Notes: generated by a model from the sequence alone, not told the origin. Positions 8,417 through 17,844 are shown, numbered from the stretch's first letter. The stretch is DNA of 61,670 bases from CG2-30-46-19 sp034414555 (GCA_034414555.1 DAOUMA010000018.1:1-61670); one strand, 5' to 3'. Numbers and translations: made by a program.

Positions 8417-9430
8417 ATGGGCTGCACTACGCTTGTTGCTGTCCCGCCGGCGACTAAAGACGGCGAAATATACCTTTTATGGAACTTCGATATTCTCCGC
8501 CCCGCCAGGCCTATCTTCGATAGATTCCGCTTTTTCGTCGCCAATTCGGGAGGGTATAACTATGTGGCCTGGGGCATTCCAGGCTGGCTGCACATCGGCA
8601 TGATGAACGAGAAGGGCTTGTGCTTTGTCGGGAATGCTGTGGGCATGAAGGATGGTGATGGGAAAGGTGCGACCATTTTAGAGATAATTCAGAGGGCGCT
8701 TTCTTCCTGCTCCACGGTGGACGAAGTATCTCAGCTTTATACTGAGAGCAATAGACTTGTCCTCCCCGGCTATAGTGCGGCGATACTTGCCAATTTGAAC
8801 TCCATATGGGCAGATGAGCAGGGCAACGCTGTTACCATAGAGTATAGCAAGAACCATATCGCGGTCAGACGCATCGAGGAGAGTGGCGTTATGGTGGAGA
8901 CGAACCATCACCAGCATTTAAGCAGGGAGCTCTCAGGTGGTGCGGAGCCGAATAAGCAGAAGGCGATAGCGGGCAGTTATGCCCGGCTGGGGCGTGCTCA
9001 GCAGCTAGCTAAGGAATATGGTGGCAAAGTTGATCTGGAAACGGTGATGCAGTTTGCCTCCGACCACGAGATAAATTACAGCCTGCTTCCCGATTTCGAA
9101 GTTCCCCCAACGGGAATTGTGGACGATTCCACTATCTGCTGCCACTTATGGAATTACGGTTGGTATTTACGTCGGTTTCGATTGAAAAAGGCGCTGGATG
9201 CCATAGCGGAAGGGGAGACCGTTTATTCATTCATCCTTCAACCAAGAAAAAGAACTATCTGGCTCTGCCGCGGCAAGCCCTGCCGCTCTAAATATATGCC
9301 GCTGAAGTTCGGTGAGGCACTGCAGAAGTCAGGCATAAAGCCTGTTGGACAAAAGTTGCTGAAAGGCAAAGGGAGGAGCTTTACACTGAATCTCCTCCGC
9401 TTCGCTGAAAAAGTGTTTCCCCTAGGATGA
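8417..9430 (+). CDS. Ntn hydrolase, C45/choloylglycine-hydrolase-like
   Basis: About 337 residues. The N-terminus MGCTTLVAVPPATKDGEIY followed by LLWNFD matches the start of the beta chain of C45 acyltransferases and linear-amide C-N hydrolases, where Cys is the N-terminal nucleophile. Further features are GWLHIGMMNEKGLCFVGN and VVETNHHQHL-like GVMVETNHHQH. Most C45 enzymes have a ~100-residue pro-peptide before Gly-Cys; here the ATG at 8417, with GAGGTGA just upstream, leaves only Met-Gly before Cys3. It could be a self-processed enzyme with a minimal leader, as in bile-salt hydrolases. It likely hydrolyses an amide or transfers acyl groups; the substrate is unknown. Confidence 0.65.
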   Translation: MGCTTLVAVPPATKDGEIYLLWNFDILRPARPIFDRFRFFVANSGGYNYVAWGIPGWLHIGMMNEKGLCFVGNAVGMKDGDGKGATILEIIQRALSSCSTVDEVSQLYTESNRLVLPGYSAAILANLNSIWADEQGNAVTIEYSKNHIAVRRIEESGVMVETNHHQHLSRELSGGAEPNKQKAIAGSYARLGRAQQLAKEYGGKVDLETVMQFASDHEINYSLLPDFEVPPTGIVDDSTICCHLWNYGWYLRRFRLKKALDAIAEGETVYSFILQPRKRTIWLCRGKPCRSKYMPLKFGEALQKSGIKPVGQKLLKGKGRSFTLNLLRFAEKVFPLG

Positions 9431-9502
9431 GGTCAATCTTTGCTTTGACAGGTGGTGGCATGACCATTATACTGTCGAGAAACGCTATTCGTGGAGGTGA
9501 AA

Positions 9503-10759
9503 ATGGGCTACACTGAGCTCGAGGATATTGGGGAAGAAAACACCATGCTGAAGGAGCAGGTGCATAAATTTGCCGAGGAGGTAATAAAACCTGCTTCAAT
9601 GAAGCTTGACAGAATGGAAGCATCCAAGGTAGCGGAAAAGGGTTCGTTATACTGGGATGTGTTCCGGCAAATGAAGGAGTTGGGTTTTCATAGGGTGTGG
9701 GTACCTCGCAAGTATGGAGGGCTAGAATTCAATCCTGATCAATTAAGTATACTTTATGAGGAACTAGGATGGGGGAGCGTGGGCTTAGCTACGGCGATAG
9801 GTGTGGATTGCCTTCCACCGACTGTAATTTCCATGGTCGGCTCTCCTGAAGCTGTAGAGGAGGTCGTTATCCCCTGGATGGAGGAGGGAGCCAAATATCA
9901 TGGTTGCTGGGCTGTGACCGAGCCCGAGCACGGCTCTGACTGGCTTCTTGCCCCCAGCTACCCTGCTCCCACGGAGTTTGGCAAAGGGCAGGTTACTGCG
10001 GTAAAAGATGGAGATGGGTGGCTCATCAATGGGTCGAAATCGCAGTGGGTATCTTCCGCCCCAGTTGCTACTCATGCTTTAGTCCATGTGGTGTTTGCTG
10101 AGAAGGATTTCAGCATGGCGGAAGGTGGGCTGGCGCTGGTCCCCCTGGATTTATCCGGTGTAGTCAAAGGAGTATTAGTAGATAAGCATGGGCTGAGGGA
10201 TGACCCTCAGGGGGAAATCGTTTTTGACAATGTTAGAATACCTGAGAGTCATATTGTCCTTGCTGCACCTGAGTTCTACACTATATTTATCGACCAGCTT
10301 TTTGCAGCTACCAGTTCCTTCATGGCGACAGCTTTTACCGGCCTAGCACGGGCAGCTTTTGAAGAAGCTTATAAATATGCCGGAGAAAGGATACAAGGGG
10401 GGAAGCCTCTTATTGAGCATGAGGCGATTAAATTAACGCTATATGGGATGTTTGAGAAGGTCGAAACCTCTAGAGCTTACGCCAGAAAAGTTATGAGACA
10501 TGTTTGGGAGAGGGTAGTTAAAGAGCAAACCTATGATGCCTCGGTGGCACATGCTCTTGCGGCGCAAGTTTATTGTAAAAGGGCAGCATTTGAGGTTGCT
10601 CACGAAGCGGTGCAAATTTTTGGTGGCTACGGGCTTAGCAAGGATTTTTGGGTTGAGAAGCTTTTCCGTGATGCACGGGCTGGAATGGTAGAGGATGGGA
10701 CTCTAGAGGTCTTGAGTCTTGCCGCTGCCTATGAATTGGGCAAAAGTTATCAAATATAG
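9503..10759 (+). CDS. acyl-CoA dehydrogenase family protein (1)
   Basis: A 418-residue FAD enzyme: N-terminal helical domain, then CWAVTEPEHGSD (FAD/substrate loop), the beta-domain GWLINGSKSQWVSSA, and the C-terminal helical domain with ERIQGGKPLIEHEAIK and QIFGGYGLSKDFWVEKLFRDAR. The C-terminal loop is VEDGT, so Asp rather than the usual Glu precedes GT. ATG 9503 was chosen because GGAGGTGA lies directly upstream. It opens a tight operon with an acetoacetate-decarboxylase-like gene, a second dehydrogenase and an AOR, so it probably acts on the operon's special acyl-CoA substrate rather than in general beta-oxidation. Confidence 0.9.
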   Translation: MGYTELEDIGEENTMLKEQVHKFAEEVIKPASMKLDRMEASKVAEKGSLYWDVFRQMKELGFHRVWVPRKYGGLEFNPDQLSILYEELGWGSVGLATAIGVDCLPPTVISMVGSPEAVEEVVIPWMEEGAKYHGCWAVTEPEHGSDWLLAPSYPAPTEFGKGQVTAVKDGDGWLINGSKSQWVSSAPVATHALVHVVFAEKDFSMAEGGLALVPLDLSGVVKGVLVDKHGLRDDPQGEIVFDNVRIPESHIVLAAPEFYTIFIDQLFAATSSFMATAFTGLARAAFEEAYKYAGERIQGGKPLIEHEAIKLTLYGMFEKVETSRAYARKVMRHVWERVVKEQTYDASVAHALAAQVYCKRAAFEVAHEAVQIFGGYGLSKDFWVEKLFRDARAGMVEDGTLEVLSLAAAYELGKSYQI

Positions 10760-10769
10760 GAGGTGAGAA

Positions 10770-11546
10770 ATGAGTTTAGAGGTAAACAATTTCAAGGATA
10801 AGCAAATAGGGATTCCCTTTGATGCCCCACTTTACGCTGCCACGGATGAAGGAACTATAGAATACCGCAATTGTGAAGCATTGCTCGGCTTATTTGAGAG
10901 CACTCAAGAACTTGAAAAGCTAATTCCTCCCGAGCTTGAGTTCACCGCTACTCCTCCGCAGGCAGCATATTGGCTTGCCTGGTATTCTTTCTCCACTGTC
11001 GGCGCATATTATGAGTACATCAGTATGGTGATGGTAAGGGATGCTGATGGAGATTTTGGGTATTATATTCCTTACATATATGTGACCAATGAGGCAGCGT
11101 TAGCCGGAGGACGGGAATTATTCGGAGCACCCAAGAAGCTAGCCAGTATGAACATGGGGAAAGAGTTGGAGTTCATCCAAGGGACTGTGGAAAGACCGGC
11201 AGGGAAAAGGTTAGCGACCATAACTTTCCAACCTCAATCCAGAATGTCTGGCGAGATACTTGGTATTTTCCTTACTGAAAAGGTATATCTGTACTCGATC
11301 AGGCATTTGCCTCCTCTAAAAGGCGAAGGCGGGCATACACAGTTAATTAAGTGGTATTCAAGTGTAAAACCGCATACTGACCCAGGGGGTTTGCCCACCG
11401 CCTGGACGGGGAAGACGTCTCTGACATATGACTCTCCCTCGCTATCCGACCCGATTCATAACCTAAAGCTGGGAACAATGATGTTGTCAGCTTATATCCA
11501 GTTCGACATGATTCTGGGTGGAGAGAAAATCTTAAAAGAGTACTAA
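10770..11546 (+). CDS. acetoacetate decarboxylase family protein
   Basis: A 258-residue protein of the acetoacetate decarboxylase fold. The central IPYIYVTNEAALAGGRELF is followed by GAPKKLASM, which carries the Lys-Lys pair where acetoacetate decarboxylase forms its Schiff base. The N-terminal half has WLAWYSFSTVG. AGGAGGTGAG precedes the ATG by a few bases. It lies 10 nt after one acyl-CoA dehydrogenase and abuts the next with no gap. Family members decarboxylate beta-keto acids or perform retro-aldol and dehydration steps by imine chemistry, so a role on a beta-keto or hydroxy product is likely. True acetoacetate decarboxylase activity is not shown. Confidence 0.75.
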   Translation: MSLEVNNFKDKQIGIPFDAPLYAATDEGTIEYRNCEALLGLFESTQELEKLIPPELEFTATPPQAAYWLAWYSFSTVGAYYEYISMVMVRDADGDFGYYIPYIYVTNEAALAGGRELFGAPKKLASMNMGKELEFIQGTVERPAGKRLATITFQPQSRMSGEILGIFLTEKVYLYSIRHLPPLKGEGGHTQLIKWYSSVKPHTDPGGLPTAWTGKTSLTYDSPSLSDPIHNLKLGTMMLSAYIQFDMILGGEKILKEY

Positions 11547-12809
11547 ATGCCGACTATAGATGATTTCAGTCGTCCAAGGGGACTGATTCCGTTGCTAATT
11601 GATGATATGGGCCGGTCTATCCGGGAGTGGGTAGACGACAGGTATATGCCTATAAGGAGAAAGATAGACGAGGACTGGGCAGAACATAAGCTTGTTAAGC
11701 CCCTGTTAAAGGAAATAATGGTTGACTTAGGGTTAAACAGAACGGTATGGCCTGTAGGTGTTGGTGGGCTTGACATAAGCTCCCTGGGAGTCACCGGAGT
11801 GGGCATAGTGAGGATATTCGAAGAGCTTGGCCGAGCCGATTCCGGGTTTGCAGTCGCCTGTGCTTGTTCCCTCTGGCCAGTCATACCCATAACCCAGCTT
11901 CCTCACCGGAATATGGAACTGTGTAATGAGTTCGGCCCCAGGTATTGTGGTGATGAGCTTTATATGGGCTGTTATGCCATGACTGAGCCCGAGAGTGGGG
12001 CTGATATAGAGAATATCGGGCGTATGCATGGAAGGACTATTCGCACCACTGCTAAGCGAAGTGGGGAGGAGTGGATTATAAATGGGCATAAGCAGTGGCC
12101 GACAAACTCAGGAAAGGTAGCTGACCTTTTTTGCGTTCTGTGCATCACCGATGAGGGGCAGGATGAAGAGAGGCTGAGGTTGATATACGTCCCTGCAGAT
12201 GCCCGTGGGGTTTCGGTGGGACCGGCTTATCATAAAGCGGGAATGGCTGCAGATATGAATACCGATATATATTTTGATGAGGTACACGTTCCTTTAAGGT
12301 ATAACGCTCAGCCCCCTGAGTGGACGGCGAAATGCTTTAACGAGATTGTCACAATTGGAAACCTGGGAACCGCTGCCTTTTCCTTGGGCGTTTTGAAAAA
12401 TACTTATGAGATAATCAAGAGATATGCCAGCGAGAGGGTGGTTGCCGGCAAGCCGCTGAAGGAGCATTCCATGAATGCTGTCATTCTTGCTGAGCTTGCT
12501 GTAGCTATTGAGGCGGTATCAACTTATTCATATGCTATGGCTCATATGGTGGATACTCCTGATGTCTATGGTCCACCATGGTCTCAGGAAATTGTGGCGA
12601 AGACAAGGGCTTGTTCTATGTTCGCTAGCGATATGGCGGTGAACTATACCGGGCGTATTATGGAGCTCATGGGCTCCTATGGCTATACCAGGGAAGGCGA
12701 TGTCGAAAAGCACTGGAGAGATTCTAAAATGCTGCAACTCTGGTTGGGGGGGAAACAGTTGGACTTGATGGAGGTTGCCCGATATTTCTACGAATGTGAG
12801 ACTTTGTAA
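11547..12809 (+). CDS. acyl-CoA dehydrogenase family protein (2)
   Basis: A 420-residue acyl-CoA dehydrogenase-like protein. It has CYAMTEPESGADIENIG, GEEWIINGHKQWPTNSG, and the C-terminal SERVVAGKPLKEHSM and MELMGSYGYTREGDVEKHWRDSKM. The position of the usual catalytic Glu-Gly-Thr reads LWLGGKQ, so the MCAD-type base is absent. The N-terminus is unusual (FSRPRGLIPLLIDDMGRSIR). Its ATG directly follows the stop of the decarboxylase-like gene, so the two are translationally linked. It may use a base elsewhere, as isovaleryl-CoA dehydrogenase does, or may have a non-dehydrogenase role. Confidence 0.88.
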   Translation: MPTIDDFSRPRGLIPLLIDDMGRSIREWVDDRYMPIRRKIDEDWAEHKLVKPLLKEIMVDLGLNRTVWPVGVGGLDISSLGVTGVGIVRIFEELGRADSGFAVACACSLWPVIPITQLPHRNMELCNEFGPRYCGDELYMGCYAMTEPESGADIENIGRMHGRTIRTTAKRSGEEWIINGHKQWPTNSGKVADLFCVLCITDEGQDEERLRLIYVPADARGVSVGPAYHKAGMAADMNTDIYFDEVHVPLRYNAQPPEWTAKCFNEIVTIGNLGTAAFSLGVLKNTYEIIKRYASERVVAGKPLKEHSMNAVILAELAVAIEAVSTYSYAMAHMVDTPDVYGPPWSQEIVAKTRACSMFASDMAVNYTGRIMELMGSYGYTREGDVEKHWRDSKMLQLWLGGKQLDLMEVARYFYECETL

Positions 12810-12831
12810 AAACTGAAAGGAGGTGTTGAAA

Positions 12832-14712
12832 ATGGCCAAAGGCGGATATGCCGGTAAGATTCTGGAGGTAAATTTAACTTCGGGGAAGATTTCGAAGACG
12901 AGCGTGGATGATGAAACCTTGCGGAAGTTCATTGGCGGCAGTGGGTTAGCAGCTAAGCTCTTTCTTGACAGAGTTTCCTCTCAAGTTGCCCCCTTATCTC
13001 CCCAGAACACTTTGTTTATCATGACTGGTCCTTTGCAGGGCACCAATCTTCCTGGGTCTGGTCGGTTCAATATAAGTGCTAAGTCGCCGTTAACCAATAT
13101 CTGGGGGGAGGGGAACTGTGGTGGCACATTTGGTCCCGAGCTAAAGTTTGCTGGGTGGGACGGCATCATTATTGAAGGTGCTTCCGATAAACCGGTCTAC
13201 CTTTTCATCGCTGATGATAAAGTGGAGATTCGTGATGCCTCAGACCTGTGGGGTAAAGATTCCTATGAAACAACTGATATGGTGACGGATAAGATTGGTG
13301 GAGGAAGGAAAGTAAAGGTGTTAGCTATTGGTCAGGCAGGGGAAAATCTGGTTAAGTATGCTGCCATAATTCATGATAAAGCTGATGCGATTGGAAGGTG
13401 TGGCTTGGGCGCTGTTATGGGTTTCAAGAAGCTAAAGGCTATTGTGGCGAGGGGTACGGGCAAGGCTGGAATAGCCATGCCCGAAGATTACAACAAGGCA
13501 CGCCGTGCAGCACTGGATGTAATAAAAAATAGCGCCGTGGCTCAGTCTATGCACGCTATGGGTACCGATGCTGCGTTGCCGTTAGGGATGATGACCGGGG
13601 ATGTGCCCAGCAAGAACTGGTCATTAGGTGAGAATCTCGAGGGCAGTGAAGCTTTGGGAGGTCCAACATATAGTGAGAAATATTTGACCAAGACTCATGC
13701 CTGTTATGCCTGTCCCATTGCCTGTAAGAGGGTGGGCCAGGTTAAGGAGGGTCCCTATAAAGGGGAGGAACAAGCTGGACCGGAATATGAAACCTGCTGC
13801 ACTTTCGGGACATTGATTATGAATAACGACCTGGCAGCAGTTATCAAGATAAATGAAATGTGCAATAGATATGGTCTCGATACCATATCCTGCGGTGCTA
13901 CCATTGCTTTTGCCATTGATTGTTTTGAGCATGGGTTGATAACTGAGGATGATACCCAAGGAATTAAGATTAGCTGGGAAAATATGGAGAGCGTGTTTAA
14001 AATGGTGGATAAGATTGCCCGAAGAGAGGGTTTTGGAGATATTTTGGCAGAAGGGAGCCGGGCAGCGGCGAAGAAGATTGGGAGAAATGCCGCGGATTTT
14101 GCTGTTGAGGTGAAGGGGCTCGAGGCACCGATGCATGACCCTCGAGGCTACCACGGCATGGGACTAGCCTATGCAATGTCGAATAGAGGTGCCTGCCATA
14201 TGCAGCACATGGCCTACTTTGTTGAGCAGGGGCAGGTTGCTTACCCCGAAATTGTGGGGCTAAAGGAAGATTACGAAGGACAAACCAGTGAGGGTAAGGC
14301 CGAGATGACTATGATTTGTGAGAATCTGGGCATGGTTTGTTCCTCAGCGGTATTGTGTAATTTTGTCATGGCTTGTCTCAGGGTGAATGACCTTGTCGAA
14401 TTTTTGAGGACTACCACTGGTTTTGGCTATAGTCTGGATGAGCTTATGGAGTGTGGGGAAAGGGTCTGGCTTCTAAAGCGAGGATTGAACAACTTGATGG
14501 GCATTACTGCCGCTGATGACCGACTGCCCAAAAAGATTTTGACTCCTGTTAACGAAGGTGCTGCTGCCGGCTCCGTGCCGGATATAGAATCGATGCTCAA
14601 GGAGTATTATGGATTGCGGAAGCTCAATGCCAATGGCTATCCTTCCCGGAAAAAACTGGAGGGTATCGGGCTTGCGGATCTAGCGAGGAAAATATATACT
14701 TCAGGCAAATAA
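12832..14712 (+). CDS. aldehyde:ferredoxin oxidoreductase (tungsten)
   Basis: About 626 residues, the usual length of AOR-family enzymes. The N-terminus GYAGKILEVNLTSGKIS and FIGGSGLAAKL is typical, as are GPLQGTNLPGSGRFN and GGTFGPELKFAGWD around the tungstopterin site. The [4Fe-4S] ligands are CYACPIACKR, with a fourth Cys in the SSAVLCNFVMAC region. ATG 12832 sits 7 nt after AAAGGAGGTG; the open frame begins slightly earlier. These oxygen-sensitive cytosolic enzymes oxidise aldehydes to acids using ferredoxin, or run in reverse. With Fe-ADH and SCP2 genes downstream it probably handles an aldehyde/alcohol couple in the operon's pathway. Confidence 0.92.
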   Translation: MAKGGYAGKILEVNLTSGKISKTSVDDETLRKFIGGSGLAAKLFLDRVSSQVAPLSPQNTLFIMTGPLQGTNLPGSGRFNISAKSPLTNIWGEGNCGGTFGPELKFAGWDGIIIEGASDKPVYLFIADDKVEIRDASDLWGKDSYETTDMVTDKIGGGRKVKVLAIGQAGENLVKYAAIIHDKADAIGRCGLGAVMGFKKLKAIVARGTGKAGIAMPEDYNKARRAALDVIKNSAVAQSMHAMGTDAALPLGMMTGDVPSKNWSLGENLEGSEALGGPTYSEKYLTKTHACYACPIACKRVGQVKEGPYKGEEQAGPEYETCCTFGTLIMNNDLAAVIKINEMCNRYGLDTISCGATIAFAIDCFEHGLITEDDTQGIKISWENMESVFKMVDKIARREGFGDILAEGSRAAAKKIGRNAADFAVEVKGLEAPMHDPRGYHGMGLAYAMSNRGACHMQHMAYFVEQGQVAYPEIVGLKEDYEGQTSEGKAEMTMICENLGMVCSSAVLCNFVMACLRVNDLVEFLRTTTGFGYSLDELMECGERVWLLKRGLNNLMGITAADDRLPKKILTPVNEGAAAGSVPDIESMLKEYYGLRKLNANGYPSRKKLEGIGLADLARKIYTSGK

Positions 14713-14735
14713 TAAATTAAAGAGGAGGTGACATT

Positions 14736-15296
14736 ATGCCAATTAAGTATGGAACGAAGGAATGGGAGGAGCAATACCAAAAGGTGGTCGGAGAAAGGCG
14801 TAAATCCCACCCCAAGCCTATAGTGCCGACTCCAGAGTGGGGGCAGATATTTGGGGAGATTGTTGATGGCGATGCCGAGTATAGGGCGGCAGCCAAGACC
14901 TGGGAAGGTGCCGTTACCCTGGTGCTCCAGGCAAAGCCCGAGTTAGGGCTAGATGAAGATATTTCTGTGGTGCTAGACCTGTGGCATGGTGATTGCAGGT
15001 CAGTGAAAATCCTTCCCAAAGAGGAGGCTGCGAAGGCACCGTATGTTATGACCGGTAGCCTCGATACCTGGAAAGCTGTGGCTAAAGGTAAGACAGATGC
15101 TATTAAGGCTACCATGCTGGGTAAAATAAAGCTGAAGGGAAATATGGCTAACGTAGTCCGGCATGTAAAGGCGTCTAAGAGGTTGGCGGACTGTACCGGG
15201 CTGTTTGAATCTGTGTGGCCTGACGAACTCAGCAAGGACGAAATCGGGAAGTTTAGAGCTGATCTTAAACAGTTCCGGGAACAGTTTGGAGTTTAG
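14736..15296 (+). CDS. SCP2 sterol-binding-domain protein
   Basis: A 186-residue protein whose centre and end carry the SCP2 pattern: WEGAVTLVLQAKPELG, VVLDLWHGDCRSV, APYVMTGSLDTWKAVAKGK and TMLGKIKLKGNMANVVRHV. SCP2 domains bind acyl-CoA or sterol-like lipids in a hydrophobic tunnel. The N-terminal 50 residues (EEQYQKVVGERRKS) look like a helical extension. It lies 23 nt after the AOR gene behind an AGAGGAGGTGAC site. Its presence suggests that the operon's substrate is bulky and hydrophobic. Enzymatic activity is not expected. Confidence 0.8.
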   Translation: MPIKYGTKEWEEQYQKVVGERRKSHPKPIVPTPEWGQIFGEIVDGDAEYRAAAKTWEGAVTLVLQAKPELGLDEDISVVLDLWHGDCRSVKILPKEEAAKAPYVMTGSLDTWKAVAKGKTDAIKATMLGKIKLKGNMANVVRHVKASKRLADCTGLFESVWPDELSKDEIGKFRADLKQFREQFGV

Positions 15297-15347
15297 CAAC
15301 CGCTTAAAAATAACATAGCGCGAAATTTTGAAAAGGGGGTGCGGAAC

Positions 15348-16511
15348 ATGGCTTACACTCGTGAGCTTTCTTTTATTTATCGTGACCCCACCAAGATTAT
15401 CTTCGGGGAAAATGCTGTGGATAGTGTTGGAGTGGAGGTAGATGAGCTTGGGGGGACGAAGGCATTGATTGTAACTGATGAAGGAATTGAGAAAACAGGG
15501 TTGGTGGAAAGGCTGGAAAAAGCTCTGGGAGATAGGTGCGCCGGCATTTTTGACCAGTGCCCCCAGGATTCCGGAGTGCATATCGTGGAGAAGGGCTATG
15601 AATTTGCCAAGGGGAAGGGTGTTGATACCCTGGTGAGCATAGGTGGCGGGAGTGTTATCGATACCGCTAAGGGGATGGCTATCCTCATCAAAGAAGGCGG
15701 CAAGTTGAGTGACTACAGCGGTTTCCAGTTGCTTGTGCGTCCTATTACCCCGCACATCGTGATTCCGACCACTACGGGAACGGGGAGTGAAGTGACCTAT
15801 GCCGCAGTGATTAAGGACCATGCTGCAAAAACAAAATTATTATTTTGTGACACTCACCTTATCCCAAATGTAGCTATTCTTGACCCCACAGTTGTGGCCG
15901 GACTGCCTCCAAAATTAACGGCATCCACCGGAATGGATGCCTTGTGTCATGCTATAGAGGCAATTCATTCCTTGCAGAGAGAGCCAATCGCTGATGCGCT
16001 AGCCTTGCATGCTATCAGGCTGATAACGACCAACTTACCCCGCTGTGTGGAAAAGGGCGATGATTTAGTTGCTCGAGGGCAAACGCAGATTGCTGCTACC
16101 ATCGCTGGTATCGCTTTCAGTAATGCCCAGGTAGGAATGGTCCATGCACTGGCTCACACAGTTGGCGGCAAGTATGGCGTCCCCCATGGCATTGCTAATG
16201 GCATCTTGCTTCCTCATTGCATAATGTATAACCTCGATGAATGCCCTGACCGGTATGCTATGGTAGCTGAGGCTATGGGAGCTAGAAAAGCCGGGGTGAG
16301 CGATATGGAGGCCGGAGAAGCTGCAGCTAATGCCATTTGGAAACTTACTAAAAAAATGGGGCTTCCTCAAAGGCTTCGTGACGTCGGTGTCCCTGAAGAC
16401 GGGCTGGAGGAATGTGCCGAAGCTGCTCTCTACGACGGCTCGATAGTGTATAACCCTAAAACAATCATCGACTTACAGGAGACCTTGGGAGTATACAAGA
16501 AGGCCTGGTAG
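15348..16511 (+). CDS. iron-containing alcohol dehydrogenase
   Basis: A 387-residue group III (Fe-ADH) enzyme. The NAD-binding VSIGGGSVIDTAKG, TTTGTGSEVT and the metal ligands in DALCHAIEA and HALAHTVGGKYGVPHG (two His spaced by the usual helix turn) are all present. ATG 15348 was chosen because AAGGGGGT lies 7 nt upstream. It would interconvert an alcohol and an aldehyde with NAD(P)H. Sitting after AOR and SCP2 genes, it may supply or remove the aldehyde handled by AOR. Substrate specificity cannot be read. Confidence 0.92.
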   Translation: MAYTRELSFIYRDPTKIIFGENAVDSVGVEVDELGGTKALIVTDEGIEKTGLVERLEKALGDRCAGIFDQCPQDSGVHIVEKGYEFAKGKGVDTLVSIGGGSVIDTAKGMAILIKEGGKLSDYSGFQLLVRPITPHIVIPTTTGTGSEVTYAAVIKDHAAKTKLLFCDTHLIPNVAILDPTVVAGLPPKLTASTGMDALCHAIEAIHSLQREPIADALALHAIRLITTNLPRCVEKGDDLVARGQTQIAATIAGIAFSNAQVGMVHALAHTVGGKYGVPHGIANGILLPHCIMYNLDECPDRYAMVAEAMGARKAGVSDMEAGEAAANAIWKLTKKMGLPQRLRDVGVPEDGLEECAEAALYDGSIVYNPKTIIDLQETLGVYKKAW

Positions 16512-16542
16512 ACTTAAATTTAGCGGCTCCTCTTGATTGCGC

Positions 16543-17844
16543 ATGGATGCCGACGTAATCATTATCGGTGGTGGTTTTGGTGCTTTATCCACTGCTGCCC
16601 TATTAGCCGATAAGGGCATTAAAGTATTGCTTCTCGAAAGAGAGCAAGTTTTGGGTGGCAGGGCTAGAAGCACTGAAAAAGAAGGCTTTGTTGTTGACAA
16701 TGGCTTGCACGGCAATCGTTTTGCCTCGGCAGGTCCCGCTGCTGCTGTGCTCAAAAATGTAGGTCAAAACCTGGAGTTCGTAACGGAAGAGGACTCCATT
16801 TCATATATTTATCACCGGGGAAAGCTGATAAAACGTCCCTCCTCGGCCCAGGAATTCATGACCACAGAGCTTCTCTCACAACAGGGCAGGGAAGAGATGC
16901 TCAAGGTACTGGTGCAACTGCTGCAGGAAAATCCCGATGAATGGTATTCCGGGACGCTTCTAGACTTCATCAACAAGTTTACTGATAATGGGGAAGCCAG
17001 GGAATTCTTTCGCCTGATTGGCTTTTTCATTATTGCCCCACAGATTGAGGAAACTTCAGCGGGTGAGGTGATGTATTTTGTCCAGCAAGCTCAAAAATCT
17101 CCCCGGGCTATTGCTACACCGGTGAGTGGTGCGAAGCAGATAATAGATAAACTGGCTGCTGTGATTGAAAGAGACGGCGAGATAAAGAAGGGTTGTCGGG
17201 TTGACCAGATTATGGTTAAGGGTGGAGGAGTGGTGGGGGTCAGGGCTGGCAGGAAAATGTTTACCTCCAACGCTGTGGTCTATACTCCCCCAATCCAGCA
17301 GCTATTTAGCGTCATCGAGGAAAGGCTCTTTCCTCCATCTTTTGTAGATTATGCTCGGAATCTGATACCCACTTCGGGAGTAAGTATAGATTTTGGCTTG
17401 CGCCAGTCGGTGAGTGACCTTACCGGCAGCATCACCTCTGTTGACCTGATGGCGATGGGAAGCTTTCCTTCTAATTTAGACCGTTCTCTGGCGCCAAAAG
17501 GTAAACAACTTTCTACCTGGTTTATGATTCTCCCCTATCAAAAACTCAGGGAAAAGGGGGCAGCCAGAGATGCCTTCTCACAGTTGCGCCAATTAATAGC
17601 TGAGGCATACCCTGAGTTCTTCGATTATGTGGAATGGGAGAGGCCACAGGTCTTCCCCATTCTGGACGGCGTGCTATTGAAGGTAGGTCAAGCTTACCCT
17701 GACCGACATGAGCTTCGTTCCCCATATGTAAAGAATCTCTTCTTTGCCGGGGACACTGCTCGGGCACATGGGTGCAGTGGAGATATCGCCTTCAATGCGG
17801 CATTGGAGGCAAGCAGCTTAATCCTTTCTTCTTCCGAAGATTGA
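16543..17844 (+). CDS. FAD-dependent oxidoreductase, phytoene-desaturase-like
   Basis: A 433-residue flavoprotein. The N-terminus DADVIIIGGGFGALSTAALL is a Rossmann FAD motif, followed by LLLEREQVLGGRARS; near the end NLFFAGDTARAHGCSGDIAF is the second FAD-binding (GD) motif. This is the layout of CrtI/amine-oxidase-like desaturases and NAD(P)-dependent relatives such as retinol saturase. No carotenoid genes are nearby, so a carotenoid role is unlikely; saturating or desaturating a lipid or terpenoid-like substrate of the upstream operon is possible. No clear ribosome site precedes ATG 16543. Its 3' end overlaps the convergent membrane gene by 27 nt. Confidence 0.82.
   Translation: MDADVIIIGGGFGALSTAALLADKGIKVLLLEREQVLGGRARSTEKEGFVVDNGLHGNRFASAGPAAAVLKNVGQNLEFVTEEDSISYIYHRGKLIKRPSSAQEFMTTELLSQQGREEMLKVLVQLLQENPDEWYSGTLLDFINKFTDNGEAREFFRLIGFFIIAPQIEETSAGEVMYFVQQAQKSPRAIATPVSGAKQIIDKLAAVIERDGEIKKGCRVDQIMVKGGGVVGVRAGRKMFTSNAVVYTPPIQQLFSVIEERLFPPSFVDYARNLIPTSGVSIDFGLRQSVSDLTGSITSVDLMAMGSFPSNLDRSLAPKGKQLSTWFMILPYQKLREKGAARDAFSQLRQLIAEAYPEFFDYVEWERPQVFPILDGVLLKVGQAYPDRHELRSPYVKNLFFAGDTARAHGCSGDIAFNAALEASSLILSSSED

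Noticed and set aside
8188..8544. 118-codon minus frame overlapping the Ntn hydrolase start
   Set aside because: It is antisense to clear coding sequence, without ribosome site or recognisable motif.
15000..15821. 273-codon minus frame over SCP2 and Fe-ADH
   Set aside because: It is antisense to two clear genes with ribosome sites.
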